DNA of 64,000 nt, from the NCBI RefSeq assembly GCF_022376445.1, contig NW_025954965.1, forward strand, positions 248,001 through 312,000, given 5' to 3'. The position numbers were made by a program, and so were the translations under genes. The notes under the pieces were generated by a model. It searched no databases, had not been told where the DNA came from, and saw only the letters and a list, made by a program, of their open reading frames with translations. Positions 1 to 10,574 of the stretch are shown piece by piece. Position 1 is the stretch's first letter. Each line of letters starts with the position of its first letter. Source of the DNA: Fomitopsis serialis. Lineage: Eukaryota; Basidiomycota; Agaricomycetes; Polyporales; Fomitopsidaceae.

Positions 1-44
1 GTCTCTTCTACTTCCCTTGGGTGGTTGATGACAACAGGTACTAG

Positions 45-2808
45 GATACACCGATCTGCCGTCGCGGCTTCCAACCCAGTCGTCTACACTCTACTCCAAC
101 AATATCACCAAGTTCCTGTTATCAGTCGGTACAGAAGGACGTTTCGCTGTCGACTTAGAGGACGAGGTTGTACGCGGCGCAATGGTCTTGCAAAACGGTA
201 CTCGTCTGCCACCTGCTCCCCGCCCGCTCCCTCCTCCTGTGACGGCGCCTTCACCCGCGCAGGCCGCAGAGGTCGCTGAGACGAAGGCTATCACGCCATG
301 GCAGAAGGCTCGAAACGAGGTTGCCACTGTCACCGCCGGCATGGGTACCGCCATTGCGCTCGGCAAGCTGGCAGGCCCGACATTCATGGATAACTTCTTC
401 ACCTTCGGGTTGGCGGGTCTCATCGGCTACCGAGTTGTATGGGGTGTGGCACCTGCGCTGCATTCACCTCTCATGTCCGTCACGAACGCTATCTCAGGTA
501 AGTAGAAAAATGCACCACTGGATGATACTGCTGACATGGTGTAATGCTTAGGCATGGTCGGCATCGGCGGCCTGTTCGTCATGGGCGGTGGTTATCTGCC
601 TGGAACCGTCCCACAAGTACTGGGCGCCGTATCCGTCTTACTGGCCAGCGTGAACGTTGCCGGAGGATTCGTCATCACCAAGCGGATGTTGGATATGTTC
701 AAACGTAAGCGCGACCGTCATGCTAGCATGGCAGAACTAACTCACTCTACTGCACAGGTCCAACGGATCCTCCAGAGTATACCTGGCTGTACGGCATTCC
801 GGCTGTACTCTTCACGGGAGGTTTCCTGACCGCGGCAAGCACCGGAATGGCTGGTCTCATTCAAGCAGGCTACTTAACCAGCAGTGTCCTATGTATCAGT
901 ATGTATAAGGTGTTGTTGTTCCGGAGGGTTCTCCGCTCATATCACACCCTTAGGTTCATTATCCGGCCTCGGGTCTCAAGCCACCGCTCGTCAAGGCAAC
1001 CTGCTCGGCATGCTTGGAGTTAGCTCCGGTATTATAGCGTCCCTAGCTGCGGTTGGCTTCCCTGCGGAAACTCTGGCTCAGTTCGTTGGAGTCTCTGCAT
1101 TGGGAGGCCTTGTTGGTACCGTTATTGGGCGGCGCATCACTGCCATTGAACTGCCGCAGATGGTTGCAGCACTACACTCCGTGGTCGGTCTCGCGGCCGT
1201 ACTGACCAGCATCGCGAGTGTACTGGCGGACGTTGGCCATGCATCAACCTTGCACCTCGTGACTGCTTACTTGGGCGTTCTCATCGGTACGTCGTTATGT
1301 CTCCCAACCGGGTAACACGGTTTGCTGAAGGCCGGTCTAGGTGGTGTAACCTTCACGGGTTCTATTGTGGCGTTCCTCAAACTTTCTGGAAAGATGTCCT
1401 CAAGGTCATTGGCACTTCCCGGTCGGCATATTATCAACAGCTCGCTGTTGGCGACGAATGTCGCGACTATGGGCGCATTCATCATGACAGCGCCTACCGT
1501 CCCCCTCGTGGCCGCCGGGTACCTCGGTGCCAACGCGTTGCTCAGCTTCATTAAGGGCTTCACCACTACAGCTGCGATAGGAGGTGCTGATATGCGTGAG
1601 TATGGCCAACTCCGTCCACACATCATCTGACTGATGACTGGTTATGTAGCTGTTGTCATTACCGTGCTCAACGCCTACTCTGGGTTTGCCCTAGTAGCGG
1701 AAGGTGATGGCGGCATATTTGCAGTTTGGTACCAAAGCTCACGAGTGCATAGGCTTCATGTTGGACAATTCGCTGCTAACAACCGTCGGTGCACTGATCG
1801 GCGTCAGCGGTTCGATCCTGTCATACATCATGGTGAGCAAACACAGCGGATTTGGCGATCGGATAGCTCAGTTTGGCATGCCAGTGCGTCGCTATGAACA
1901 GAACCTTGACCAATGTACTCTTCGGCGGCATCGGGTCATCCGCAGCACAGTCGGATTACAAGATTGAAGGCACGATATCTAAGACGTCTGTTGACGAAAC
2001 GGTCGATGCCCTCGCAAACGCTGAGAATGTCATCCTGGTATGCTGCCAGGCTCTCCTAGTCACTGGACCCATGTAAAATTCCTTTGTCACCGTCTAGGTC
2101 GTAGGATATGGCATGGCCGTCGCCAAGGCACAACATGCGATTGCGGACGTTGTGTCGATGCTGAGGGCGAAAGACATCAACGTGCGGTTTGCTATCCATC
2201 CAGTAGCAGGACGGTACGTGTCGTGGCTGTTCCCCTACGACTGTGGTCAACGCTGACGGCTTGCCTGCTATCCAGCATGCCCGGGCAGTGCAATGTCCTG
2301 TTGGCAGAAGCCTCCGTACCATATGACAGTGAGTCAATATAAACTCCTTCGTCGGAATAATCTTTGAAGCTTATCCACGTAGTTGTCCTGGAGATGGATG
2401 AAATCAACGACGACTTCGGCGACACGGACGTGACACTCGTAATCGGTGCGAACGACACGGTGAACCCGATTGCACTGGAGCCCGGCTCGCCCATCGCGGG
2501 CATGCCCGTCCTGCATGCGTGGAAGAGCAAGCAAGTCATCGTCATGAAGCGTGGAATGGCCAGTGGCTATGGTCAGTCCCATCCCCCTTTCCGTGATGCT
2601 TGGATTTGGCAGATGCTGTGTCGGACAGCCGACGTGCCCAACCCGATGTTCTACATGCCGGGGACGAAGATGCTGTTCGGCGACGCGAAGGATACGTGTG
2701 AAGGTGCGCTGACGGAACGGTCGTATCTTATCCCTTTGAGCATCACTGCTGACCGCAGCTCCCTCCAGCCATCAAGAAGGGCCTCGAGGGCAAGTACGCG
2801 AGCTGAGA
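45..2808 (+). CDS. NNT: NAD(P) transhydrogenase, mitochondrial (5' partial)
   Basis: Inner-membrane proton-translocating transhydrogenase, which couples hydride transfer between NADH and NADP+ to proton flow. Thirteen exons are visible: 45-497, 552-704, 758-898, 954-1286, 1341-1595, 1650-1703, 1753-1832, 1885-2037, 2098-2213, 2276-2328, 2383-2571, 2629-2703, 2759-2808. Every junction keeps phase, giving about 700 residues. Seen: the end of domain I (GYTDLPSRL), the hydrophobic domain II with MFKRPTDPPEY and IGGVTFTGS, then the soluble NADP(H)-binding domain III with the dinucleotide motif [28 protein letters not shown] and GANDTVNP. The order is that of the single-chain eukaryotic enzyme; the NAD-binding domain I lies upstream of the window. 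Bases 1-44 read as the end of an intron (acceptor CTAG at 41-44). No frame break. Confidence 0.95.
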
Positions 2809-3327
2809 CCTGAACGCCCGCTGTCTCTAACTATGATAGACTATGTGTGTATGTATCTGATGTACGTCGTGAGAGGGCTGTGTTATTATCGTGTTGTACA
2901 TGTCTAGTTGCAATTGAACCGTTGTCCCCATATTATTTGACATCTGATTCGCGATTCTCGACGAGCTCAGAATCACCTCTTGATTATAACCTTCAGCTGT
3001 AGCAGTACTCTCACTGCCGTATACTTTCCGGTCATACGAAGACCAGAGTTGAAACGTCGGGCCTCGAGGTCGGGGCACTCGAGCAGATATACGACGGGGG
3101 CAGAATACCCATGATGAAATCACATTTCTGTCATGTATTCCGATTCGTGATGACATGCCAAGAAGAAAACAACAGTACAGCGGTATGCCGCCGCTCACAC
3201 AACCGAGGAAAGACTGCAACATGCAATGCAAAGGAAAGGACTCGGACACCCGGGGGCGCAACGCACTGTGCGGACCGGCAGGCGTGGAATAGATAGACAT
3301 GAAGGCGAGCGCGGGACGTGACGATCC
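2809..3327. other. Convergent intergenic region
   Basis: Shared 3' flank of the transhydrogenase and GH55 genes, which point at each other. Open frames here are shadows; no extra gene is supported. Confidence 0.6.
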
Positions 3328-6300
3328 TCACTGCGTCCAGGCAGTGACCGTGTCCTGCAGACCGTCGGGGTTGCTGCTGGCCGCGATGACGGCCGAGCTG
3401 CCGACGCTGAGCGAGGTGGCGACGCCAACAGTCGAGAGACTGTATACGCTGATCCCGGTGGACGCGGTGTCGACGTTGACGATCTGCGATTGGCAGTCCA
3501 CGCTGGTGAGGCAGGTCTGGGCGTAGTTCTGGAAGAAGCTGTAGTGACCAGCGCCTGGAGAAGAGGATACCAGTCAGCGGCGAGATATGAACGTACGAAG
3601 GAGAACATACCGAAGACGATGATGTCGGACGATGACTGGACGTACAGACCCCACGCAGCGGCCAGGCCAGACGGGAACTCGGATCGGCGTAGTCGCTGTT
3701 GATGGAGAATGGCGACGGGGGCGACGGGGTAGGTTGGTAGTAGGGCTGAACAAGAGGCGTCAGCCGGCACAGAACTGCGCACAGAGTAGGGGCACACACC
3801 GATTCCGTTTGGATCAAACCCATGTAGTGATCTGATGCTCCGGCGATGTTGTACTGATACAGTACATGGTGCTCAGCTATCCGTATGGTCAGCAATGATA
3901 CTCTTCGTCTCCGTAAATCACAAACTTACAAGCTAGGAAAAGACAGTGAACGTTAGCGCCACGGTACAGGGACGACGATGACACAACCCGACGCACCAGT
4001 ACCAATCAGCCAGACCGGACCGGCAGACTGCGAAAGGATACCCCTGCCACTGTACAGCGAAAGGTCCGTCTGTGCTGTGTCGTCGAGGTCGTGGTCGGCA
4101 AGCCAGACCCAAGTGCCCTGCCACAGTCTCAGCATCGCCCCATGGATGGTTCAGGAAGGGTACACCCACCTCGAGGTACGCGTTCGACTTCGACGTCAAG
4201 TGCAGGCCAAGGAAGGCCGCGAAGCAAGACGACGACGGGCTCGACTGCGTGTAAGGGCACTGCGCCACCTCCAGGTCTGTGCCGGCGGTACCCCCAGGCT
4301 GTAATCAATCGTGACCGCGTGAGCCCCCGGCGTCTCAAGTGCATCGACTCCAACGTACCGGATGTAGCTATCCCACATCCCGGCGCCACCCTGAGTTGGC
4401 GAGTTGACGTTCCACTCAACAACGATCGCACCGGGGGCTATCCAGAGTCCCGTTAAACCATCACAACCGCAGTAAAGCAAGCGGGAGCATACCAGGTCCC
4501 TTAGTGGTGAAGATCACGTTCGAGATCTCCAAGATACCTGACGAGCCCGATGCGCCAACCTGGACAACAGGCGAGGGGTTGGTCTGATCCTGGAACGCCG
4601 AGCCTGAGCCCATGATCTCCGCCCACGCCTCGCCGACCAGCTGCGTGCCAGCAGGGATCTGCAGCGTGCTGGACACGATGTACGTTCCGGCGTCGAAGTA
4701 GATGATGGAGCAGCCGGAGTACTGACAGACAAGCGGTCAGCACAATGCACCACCGAGCACACGCGCGGAGCGTCTCCGGAGCCGTACCTTGCTGAACACA
4801 GCCTGGAGCGCGGCCGTGTCGTCCGTCGTGCCATCGCCCTTTGCGCCCTGGTCCTTGACGCTCACGAACTGGTCCACCGCGTAGTCCTCGTACTGCGGGA
4901 TCGTCCGCCCGAAGATCTGGCCGTTGGACAGGAGGCCGCTCGCCTTCGTGGGCGCGGGGATGTTCCCCGACGTGAACGTCGCGGAGCTGCCCGTGCCGGA
5001 GTACACGTTGCCCTGGCCCCAGCTGTCGATCGTCATCGTGCCGCCGGCGAGCACCTCGGCGCCGTTGAGGACGGTGACGGCCGTGGGCACGTTGTTCAGC
5101 ACGACGTTGTTGAGGACGACCGAGCCCGCGAGCGCGCCGTTGGACGAATTGGAGGTGCGGTAGAAGATGGCCGTGTTGGACGCGGTCGCGTCGATGATCG
5201 CCATCGCACCGGCGGTCTGGGCGGCCTTGGTGGTGCCCCCGGTCATCACGTCGAAGCCCACTTGGCCGCCGTTGACTGCACAGAGGCATGAGTGGAGCTC
5301 GAACAGTGATGCGGCGGGTTATTGAGGCTTACTCGTCACGCCCTGGAACGTCCAGCCCCAGTTCCAGTCCATATAGACGGCTATTGAGAGATCAGGGAGT
5401 GTAGTATAAATGTTTTCATCATATGGACACACCAGTTTGACAGTCGTTCATGGTCACATTCCGGACAGTGAATTGCTGGTTTCCCGCCCATATGCCATAT
5501 TTGCCTCCATTGAAGACAAGGTCTGCAACAGGATCAGCACGCGGCACACAATTCCATGTCACGGAGCGTGTCAAACGCACCTCCCATCATGCCACCACTG
5601 CCATTTTCCATCCAGACACCCTGGTGCGCCGTGTTGCTCGCGGTGCTCATCTGGAAGACGACATTGTAGAGCGACGTGCCCTGCGAGACTTGCCAGTGGA
5701 TGCCGGTCGCGCTGGTGGCCGCACTGATGTCCGTGAGGTCGATGACGAAGTTGCGGACCGCACGGTAGAAGTTGTTCGTGTCGTTGTACCATTGCGCGCC
5801 GCTCCACCGGGGATGTATGGATCCACATCTAACGGTGAGCAGAGGCAGCGGCGTCAGCATGCAATTTGCGACCACAGCGGACCCGAGTGCTGCTCCTGCG
5901 AGTCGCGCTCAACGATGGCGCTCGGAGGTCAGCTCGGATGCGAGACGCCAGTGATCGGGACGACGCTCGGAGCGATCGTGCTGAGACGCTTGCCAGCCTG
6001 AGATCGGCCGCCTCAACTGCTTCACTCACCGATGACCCCAATACCCGAGAAGCTGGATGAAGCCCGCAGGGTGGGAGGTACCCTCGCGTCACCAATCATC
6101 TGTGTGTAGTAGTACGAACTGCGTCGACTTTTAGCAGAAGATCTGTGCCACGAAGCAAGTGGGCATACATGAGTGGTGCCGAGATCAAGTAGGTACCCTG
6201 CGGAAAGTAGACGACTGCGGGCGTGAGAGTAGACGATGCGCAGGACCCATCGCCACACCGGCTGCCGTCGGAGATGGCAGAGCTGAGGAGTAGGTAGTCA

Positions 6301-6588
6301 GTAACGTGATTAGCGAGGGCAGGGGAGAACGTACTTGATAGCAGCCGTGTCATCTGTAGTACCATCGCCGGCGGCGCCATAGTCCTTGACATTGCGGAAG
6401 ACGGTGTAGGAGCTAGGGTCCGAATTGAACGCAGAAGAGCCCTGGTGCTTGATGTTCTGCATCCAAAAGGGATCTGTGGCTGCAGCGGTCCCGCCGCTGA
6501 GCGCAGAAGAGCACGCGGACCCTAGTGCGAGAGCAGTAGGCGCGGAGGCCAGAAAGCCGTACACCAAAGAAAGGACAAGCGCCAGCAT
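3328..6588 (-). CDS. GH55 exo-beta-1,3-glucanase (three apparent -1 frame breaks)
   Basis: Secreted glycoside hydrolase family 55 enzyme (two pectate-lyase-like beta-helix halves) acting on beta-1,3-glucan of fungal walls. The start at 6588 is followed by a signal peptide (MLALVLSLVYGFLAS). Fourteen exons: 6588-6335, 6282-6169, 6118-6030, 5828-5581, 5522-5433, 5380-5333, 5275-4788, 4721-4493, 4437-4359, 4298-4170, 4117-3997, 3876-3800, 3745-3611, 3554-3328. Landmarks: KDYGAAGDGTTDDTAAI, the second-half repeat KDQGAKGDGTTDDTAAL, MDWNWGWTFQGV, APGAIVVEWNV, GRGILSQSAGPVWLIGT, GLIQTES. Exons 4, 10 and 13 are each one base short of the phase demanded by both conserved sequence and neighbouring splice sites. 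With three added bases the protein is 776 residues, normal for the family. Read literally it is interrupted; a recent pseudogene cannot be excluded. Confidence 0.9.
3678..3686 (-). other. Frame break 3 in GH55 (one base missing)
   Basis: The frame ending NSDYADP and the frame EFPSGLAAAWGLYVQ abut here. One added base joins them and also makes the exon 13 donor phase correct. Confidence 0.75.
4291..4295 (-). other. Frame break 2 in GH55: run of five G
   Basis: The coding strand has CT followed by five G then TACC. Six G would give IRLGGTAGTDLEVAQCP, the expected family sequence. A one-base homopolymer contraction. Confidence 0.8.
5797..5808 (-). other. Frame break 1 in GH55 (one base missing)
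   Basis: The frame giving DVDPYIPGG must move to the frame giving GAQWYNDTNNF within these bases. One extra base (PGG-x-GAQWY) restores the family sequence and the phase of the next donor. Confidence 0.8.
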
Positions 6589-6646
6589 GGCGGCGGGAGA
6601 CAGAGAGGTAACGGGGCTTACTGGGCGAATGCAAGGAGTGGAGGGC

Positions 6647-6652
6647 TATATA
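6647..6652 (-). promoter_or_regulatory. TATA box of the GH55 gene
   Basis: TATATA about 60 bp upstream of the GH55 start codon, within a short CT-rich leader. Placement fits a TATA-driven, regulated secreted enzyme. Inferred from position only. Confidence 0.45.
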
Positions 6653-8576
6653 GCAGCACGAGGAAGGGTGCCGAGGGCGGCACCCTACTACGATGGCAGA
6701 CCGTATGGCAGTTCTCGGGACCTGAAGGAGGCTGGAGGGAAGGTGCAGCGACGAATTGTTCGGACACAGAGAAGTTGTCCGCCGTGTGTTGCATGGAGCG
6801 CTGTGGGCCCGTGATAGCTGGTGATGCTCAGGAATTCGCTGGACCCCTTCTCGTCCAATCAGGCCCTCTCTGTGCGTGCATCGCGTGCGCTGGGCGTAGT
6901 CAGGCGCGGCTCAAATGTCTGCAAGGCCACTAATCAGGCCAGACGAAAGCGGCAGCACGCGCGACGTACCACTCCATCTACCCATATACCGGAATCGTAT
7001 GTCACACGCAGGCAGGCTGCCGGATAGGGAGCCATTTCGCGGGTAGGTGGCAGATGGGTGCGAGCAGCGACGCGTCGATGCACGGACGAAGCGATCGTTG
7101 ATCGACCCGCCACCACGCGCACGGCCAGCTGATTTCCCAATGCGGCCGCCCACTGCACCCTCCTGCACGGTCCGCTGCCACATCCTCCCTCTCTCCCATA
7201 TGTCGCGTTCTCTTGTGACCCTACGATAACCATCGCCGTCTTCGCGATGCTCACAGACCTCTCACCTGCCCCCGTGCCGCCTCCCCGCACCTTTGTGCAC
7301 CCCATTTTGCCGCATGGCCTAACATAGCCGTGTGCTCGTACGGGCACTCGGATTGCAAAGCGGGTGCTGTTGCCTAGGCAATATGACACCGTCCTTTCAT
7401 TGAGGCCGCCAGGCTGCACATGGTTGTCTTCGCAACACAGGTATTTACCGGTACCGAAGCTCCTTAGAGTCTGGACTGCCCTCGGCGTGGGGTCGCGACG
7501 CCGGTGGTTGCGAAAACAATCTGAAAGCCATGGGCGAGGTCAAATCCGCGTTTCAGACGAGATTAAATCCAAGCCTGCGCCGGAGAGTCTATCTACTTCT
7601 CACATCCAGGCGGAGATTAGCCAACAAGGTCAACGGCGGTGAGTACTTGCTATGTTTACCTCAGATAAGTACCTGCTCAGAACGCGATAGACAGAAACGT
7701 GTGTCGTCGAGCTTTATCGACGAAACTAACGGCTCGCACGCGCGAGCTTCTGGTATACCTCATGGCGTGCCGCCGCTAGCTTCGAGGACGCGGCACAGAT
7801 TGCATGAGACGCATGCCCAAGCCGACGCGCAACTTCATGTGTGAACCTCTGTGGAGGCGGGCTATACATATGCAGCGAAAACGGGTCTCCTGCGGCACTA
7901 TCTCAACGTTGCTGCTTGCCGCCTTCAATCTGCGTCGCACGCTCGCGGGCTTGTGGTACGTCGACCACTATATACTTATCGAGCTTGAAGCACGCTGCCG
8001 TTTTCTTCGGCTGCTCAGATATGCAGAAGATGTCGACGCCATAGGCCCTGCACTAGTAAGTACTCAGGCTCATGATCACTGGCCGGATGAGCTCGGTCGC
8101 TGCACCTCGCGGAACGGCATACATCAGGCACACGCCTGCCAAACGGTGAGCATTGACAGATGGAATCACCAGTTGCGACGCTCAGCCATCGTCAAGGACG
8201 TCCTGGACGTCTACCGCGCGGACCTGCGAGGCTCATATGGCCCCGCGCGTTGACCATCAGGTGGTGATATCACCTGTCAACGATCTGCACATCACACTTA
8301 GAGTCCAGTGCAATGTGGACGTCGGCGTTATACGAACAGGGAAGCCAATATCTTGGTTGGGAATCGGGAGATGAATGAAAACCGACTGTGCGTGCACGGA
8401 CTCGGTGCGTTTGTCTTGCTCCAACAGTCGCTCAATTGTATGGCTCACGGGGTACGCCGCCCCGGATGAGGGTATGGTCTGTTAACAGGAAGTGTTTGGA
8501 TCGGAATGTTGCGGAACGACTGGCTTCGCTGCTCAAATGGCGAGAAGGGTGTTCCAACTTAGAAATGCTGATAACT

Positions 8577-8637
8577 GCAGCGGACTGCGTGATGTTGTTC
8601 AGTGCGCGCGCGTGAACACTATTGCACAGTCCGCTGC
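8577..8637. repeat. Imperfect inverted repeat (hairpin), 25-nt arms
   Basis: Arms at 8577-8601 and 8613-8637 pair as GCAGCGGACTG with CAGTCCGCTGC, then a partly matched middle, then TGTTCA with TGAACA, around an 11-nt GC-rich loop. Not inside a recognised gene. No target-site duplication was identified. Confidence 0.7.
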
Positions 8638-9010
8638 GGTTGTCCCAACCACCTGTTCCTCGGACCAGCACGCCGGAGACACGATGGGCAGGGCGCTCCC
8701 GTCGGTTCACGGTACTCGAGGTAACTTAGCTCTCTCTGACGTATCGAATACCGCTCACGTACTACGTGCCTCCGTGTGCGTGGCGCGTTTACTGTTGACA
8801 CACTCTATTCACCTCCAATTGAACTCTACCATTTCGTAGCGAGTCGCGTGCAATTAAACACGGCATGTGACCGCGCCTGGCCCAAAGCAGCGACTACGAT
8901 GACGTCTCCGCCGGCTGCAGCAGCTAAGCCCTGTGCTAATGCGCACCACCGCAGCATTCCCACTTTCCTACCCACATCCACTACCATCGCCAACGCAGCA
9001 GCCATTAACT

Positions 9011-9338
9011 ATGTCAGGCTCGACAGCGCAGGCGAGCACCACAGTACCTCACTTCACATGATCCGATGTACTGACAGCCCGTCCGTCCAGGACAACGCCT
9101 GGAAGACCAAGAGCAAGGCGCAGAGGCGCAATACGTCCGGCAGAAGGTCCGTCCTTCCCGCGCCCAGCTCGTCCCCCTGACGTCTGTGTAGGAGCAGGAG
9201 CAGCTGTCCGCTCTGCGCGAGTCGGCGAGCAAGACGCAGAGCAGGCCCGGCGACGAGCGCGAGCGCGACTTCGAGGGCGGGTTCGGCGGGCAGGAGGATC
9301 TCGAGGACCGCTACGCGACCACTTCCGGGGAACACTGA
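9011..9338 (+). CDS. Small IF1-like protein (one apparent -1 frame break)
   Basis: Exons 9011-9043, 9091-9146 and 9192-9338 give a protein of about 78 residues if one base is added near 9121-9127. The intron at 9044-9090 has a TACTGAC branch site. The core, DNAWKTKSKAQ joined to AQYVRQKEQEQLSALRES, resembles the inhibitory helix of mitochondrial ATPase inhibitor IF1. The tail is acidic and glycine-rich (DFEGGFGGQEDLEDRY) and unlike IF1. No clear mitochondrial presequence is present: an upstream in-frame ATG at 8939 adds a Pro-rich stretch, so I start at 9011. Function is inferred from a short motif; a different short helical protein family is possible. Confidence 0.5.
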
Positions 9339-10574
9339 GTGCTGAGGCGGTCCTCCTTCCCCTGCGTCATAACAGTATACGTCGCGCGGACGCGGCCGAT
9401 GGATGGGTCTGCTGAGGTTGTACTAGGTACCTGCGTCTTCAATCTGAATGTTGGATATTATGCTACACGTAGCGAATGTAATCGTATCCCCTTCGCAGCG
9501 TCGGAGCGTTCAAATGCAGCGTGTATGCCCATGCAGGCGCAATGTCTCGTACCCGCCGGTCCAGCCGCCGGAGTACGATCAGGTCGACTCCGTGCTGCAT
9601 ACACGACCGCCCGCCTCCACTGCCCAACGAGTTCGTATCCAATGTCTGCCTACCGGAGACTAACACCGTCCGCACGCACGTCGACAACTCTCGACGGAAT
9701 CTTGGAATGAGACAGACTGATGTATACTGCTTCCTGCTCTGAGCTGTGCATTGATGATTGCGCGGTGCCCGTCAACCTCTCCCTAGAGACAATGCCGCAT
9801 TCGGTGTGCCCGACATAATGAACAAACAGCGACAGGCAGCGCCCATCAAGCCATCACACCAACAGCAGTTTCGTTTCTATCTGTTTGCATTCAGTCCAGC
9901 ACCGCGCACGGGTATCATCCGTACCACAGAATGCAAAAAAAGTGTACGCTGGCGCGAAAGATTAAGGGGCCGTCAGGGCACCGGGACCGCGAAAGAAACA
10001 CGAAAAGTAAAGCAGACAAAGGAAGGATGCGGCCCCAGCCCACAGCGGCAACGTCAAGTATACACTGCGCGGCGTCGAAATGGCGAAGACGAGAAGAGAC
10101 AAGAAAGGTCCAGGCGTGATGTACGGCGACGAGGTATGGCTTGTGGCGTGCAGTAAGGGTGAGCTAGTATGGGGTGTATATAGCAGCGGACATGGTGTAT
10201 GCGGGGCGGGTGTAGGTACGTGGGTGGGTAGAGGTAGAGTGTGCGGTTGAGTAGTAGTCCAGACAGCAAGGAAAGGCAAGACTAGATAAAAATACATGTC
10301 CCTTGGTTTCTTTCGTATAGTAACAGTGGACAAGTGTTCGCGTACATGCGTGGGGTAGTGGGGGCCTACAATGCAGGCACGGCCGCGGGCGGCAGAGAGG
10401 CCTGCTGGTCTACGTACGGCGCGGGCATGACACACGAGCTCCGCCGTGCAAGGCAGAGTACGTGCGCTGGACGTGCACAAGCATAGGTGATAGCTGACGA
10501 GGCGCAGGGGCGCGGTGGGAAACCCGAGAAAGAGAAAGGCGCGCTCACCCTGCGGGGCAGTGGTATGATCAGCA
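9339..10574. other. Intergenic region
   Basis: 3' flanks of the IF1-like gene and the nucleotide-sugar transporter. Pyrimidine-rich on the minus strand, which creates long spurious minus-strand frames (for example 9962-10771). No further gene is supported. Confidence 0.55.

Larger units (their letters stand above)
6589..9010. other. Gene-poor region
   Basis: The first few hundred bases are the GH55 promoter. The rest has only short open frames (the longest at 7804-8253, plus strand, 149 codons) without recognisable motifs or consistent splice signals. Contains the hairpin at 8577-8637. No gene supported. Confidence 0.5.

Noticed and set aside
7804..8253. Plus-strand open frame of 149 codons in the gene desert
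   Set aside because: No recognisable motif, no matching splice chain, ordinary chance length for this base composition.
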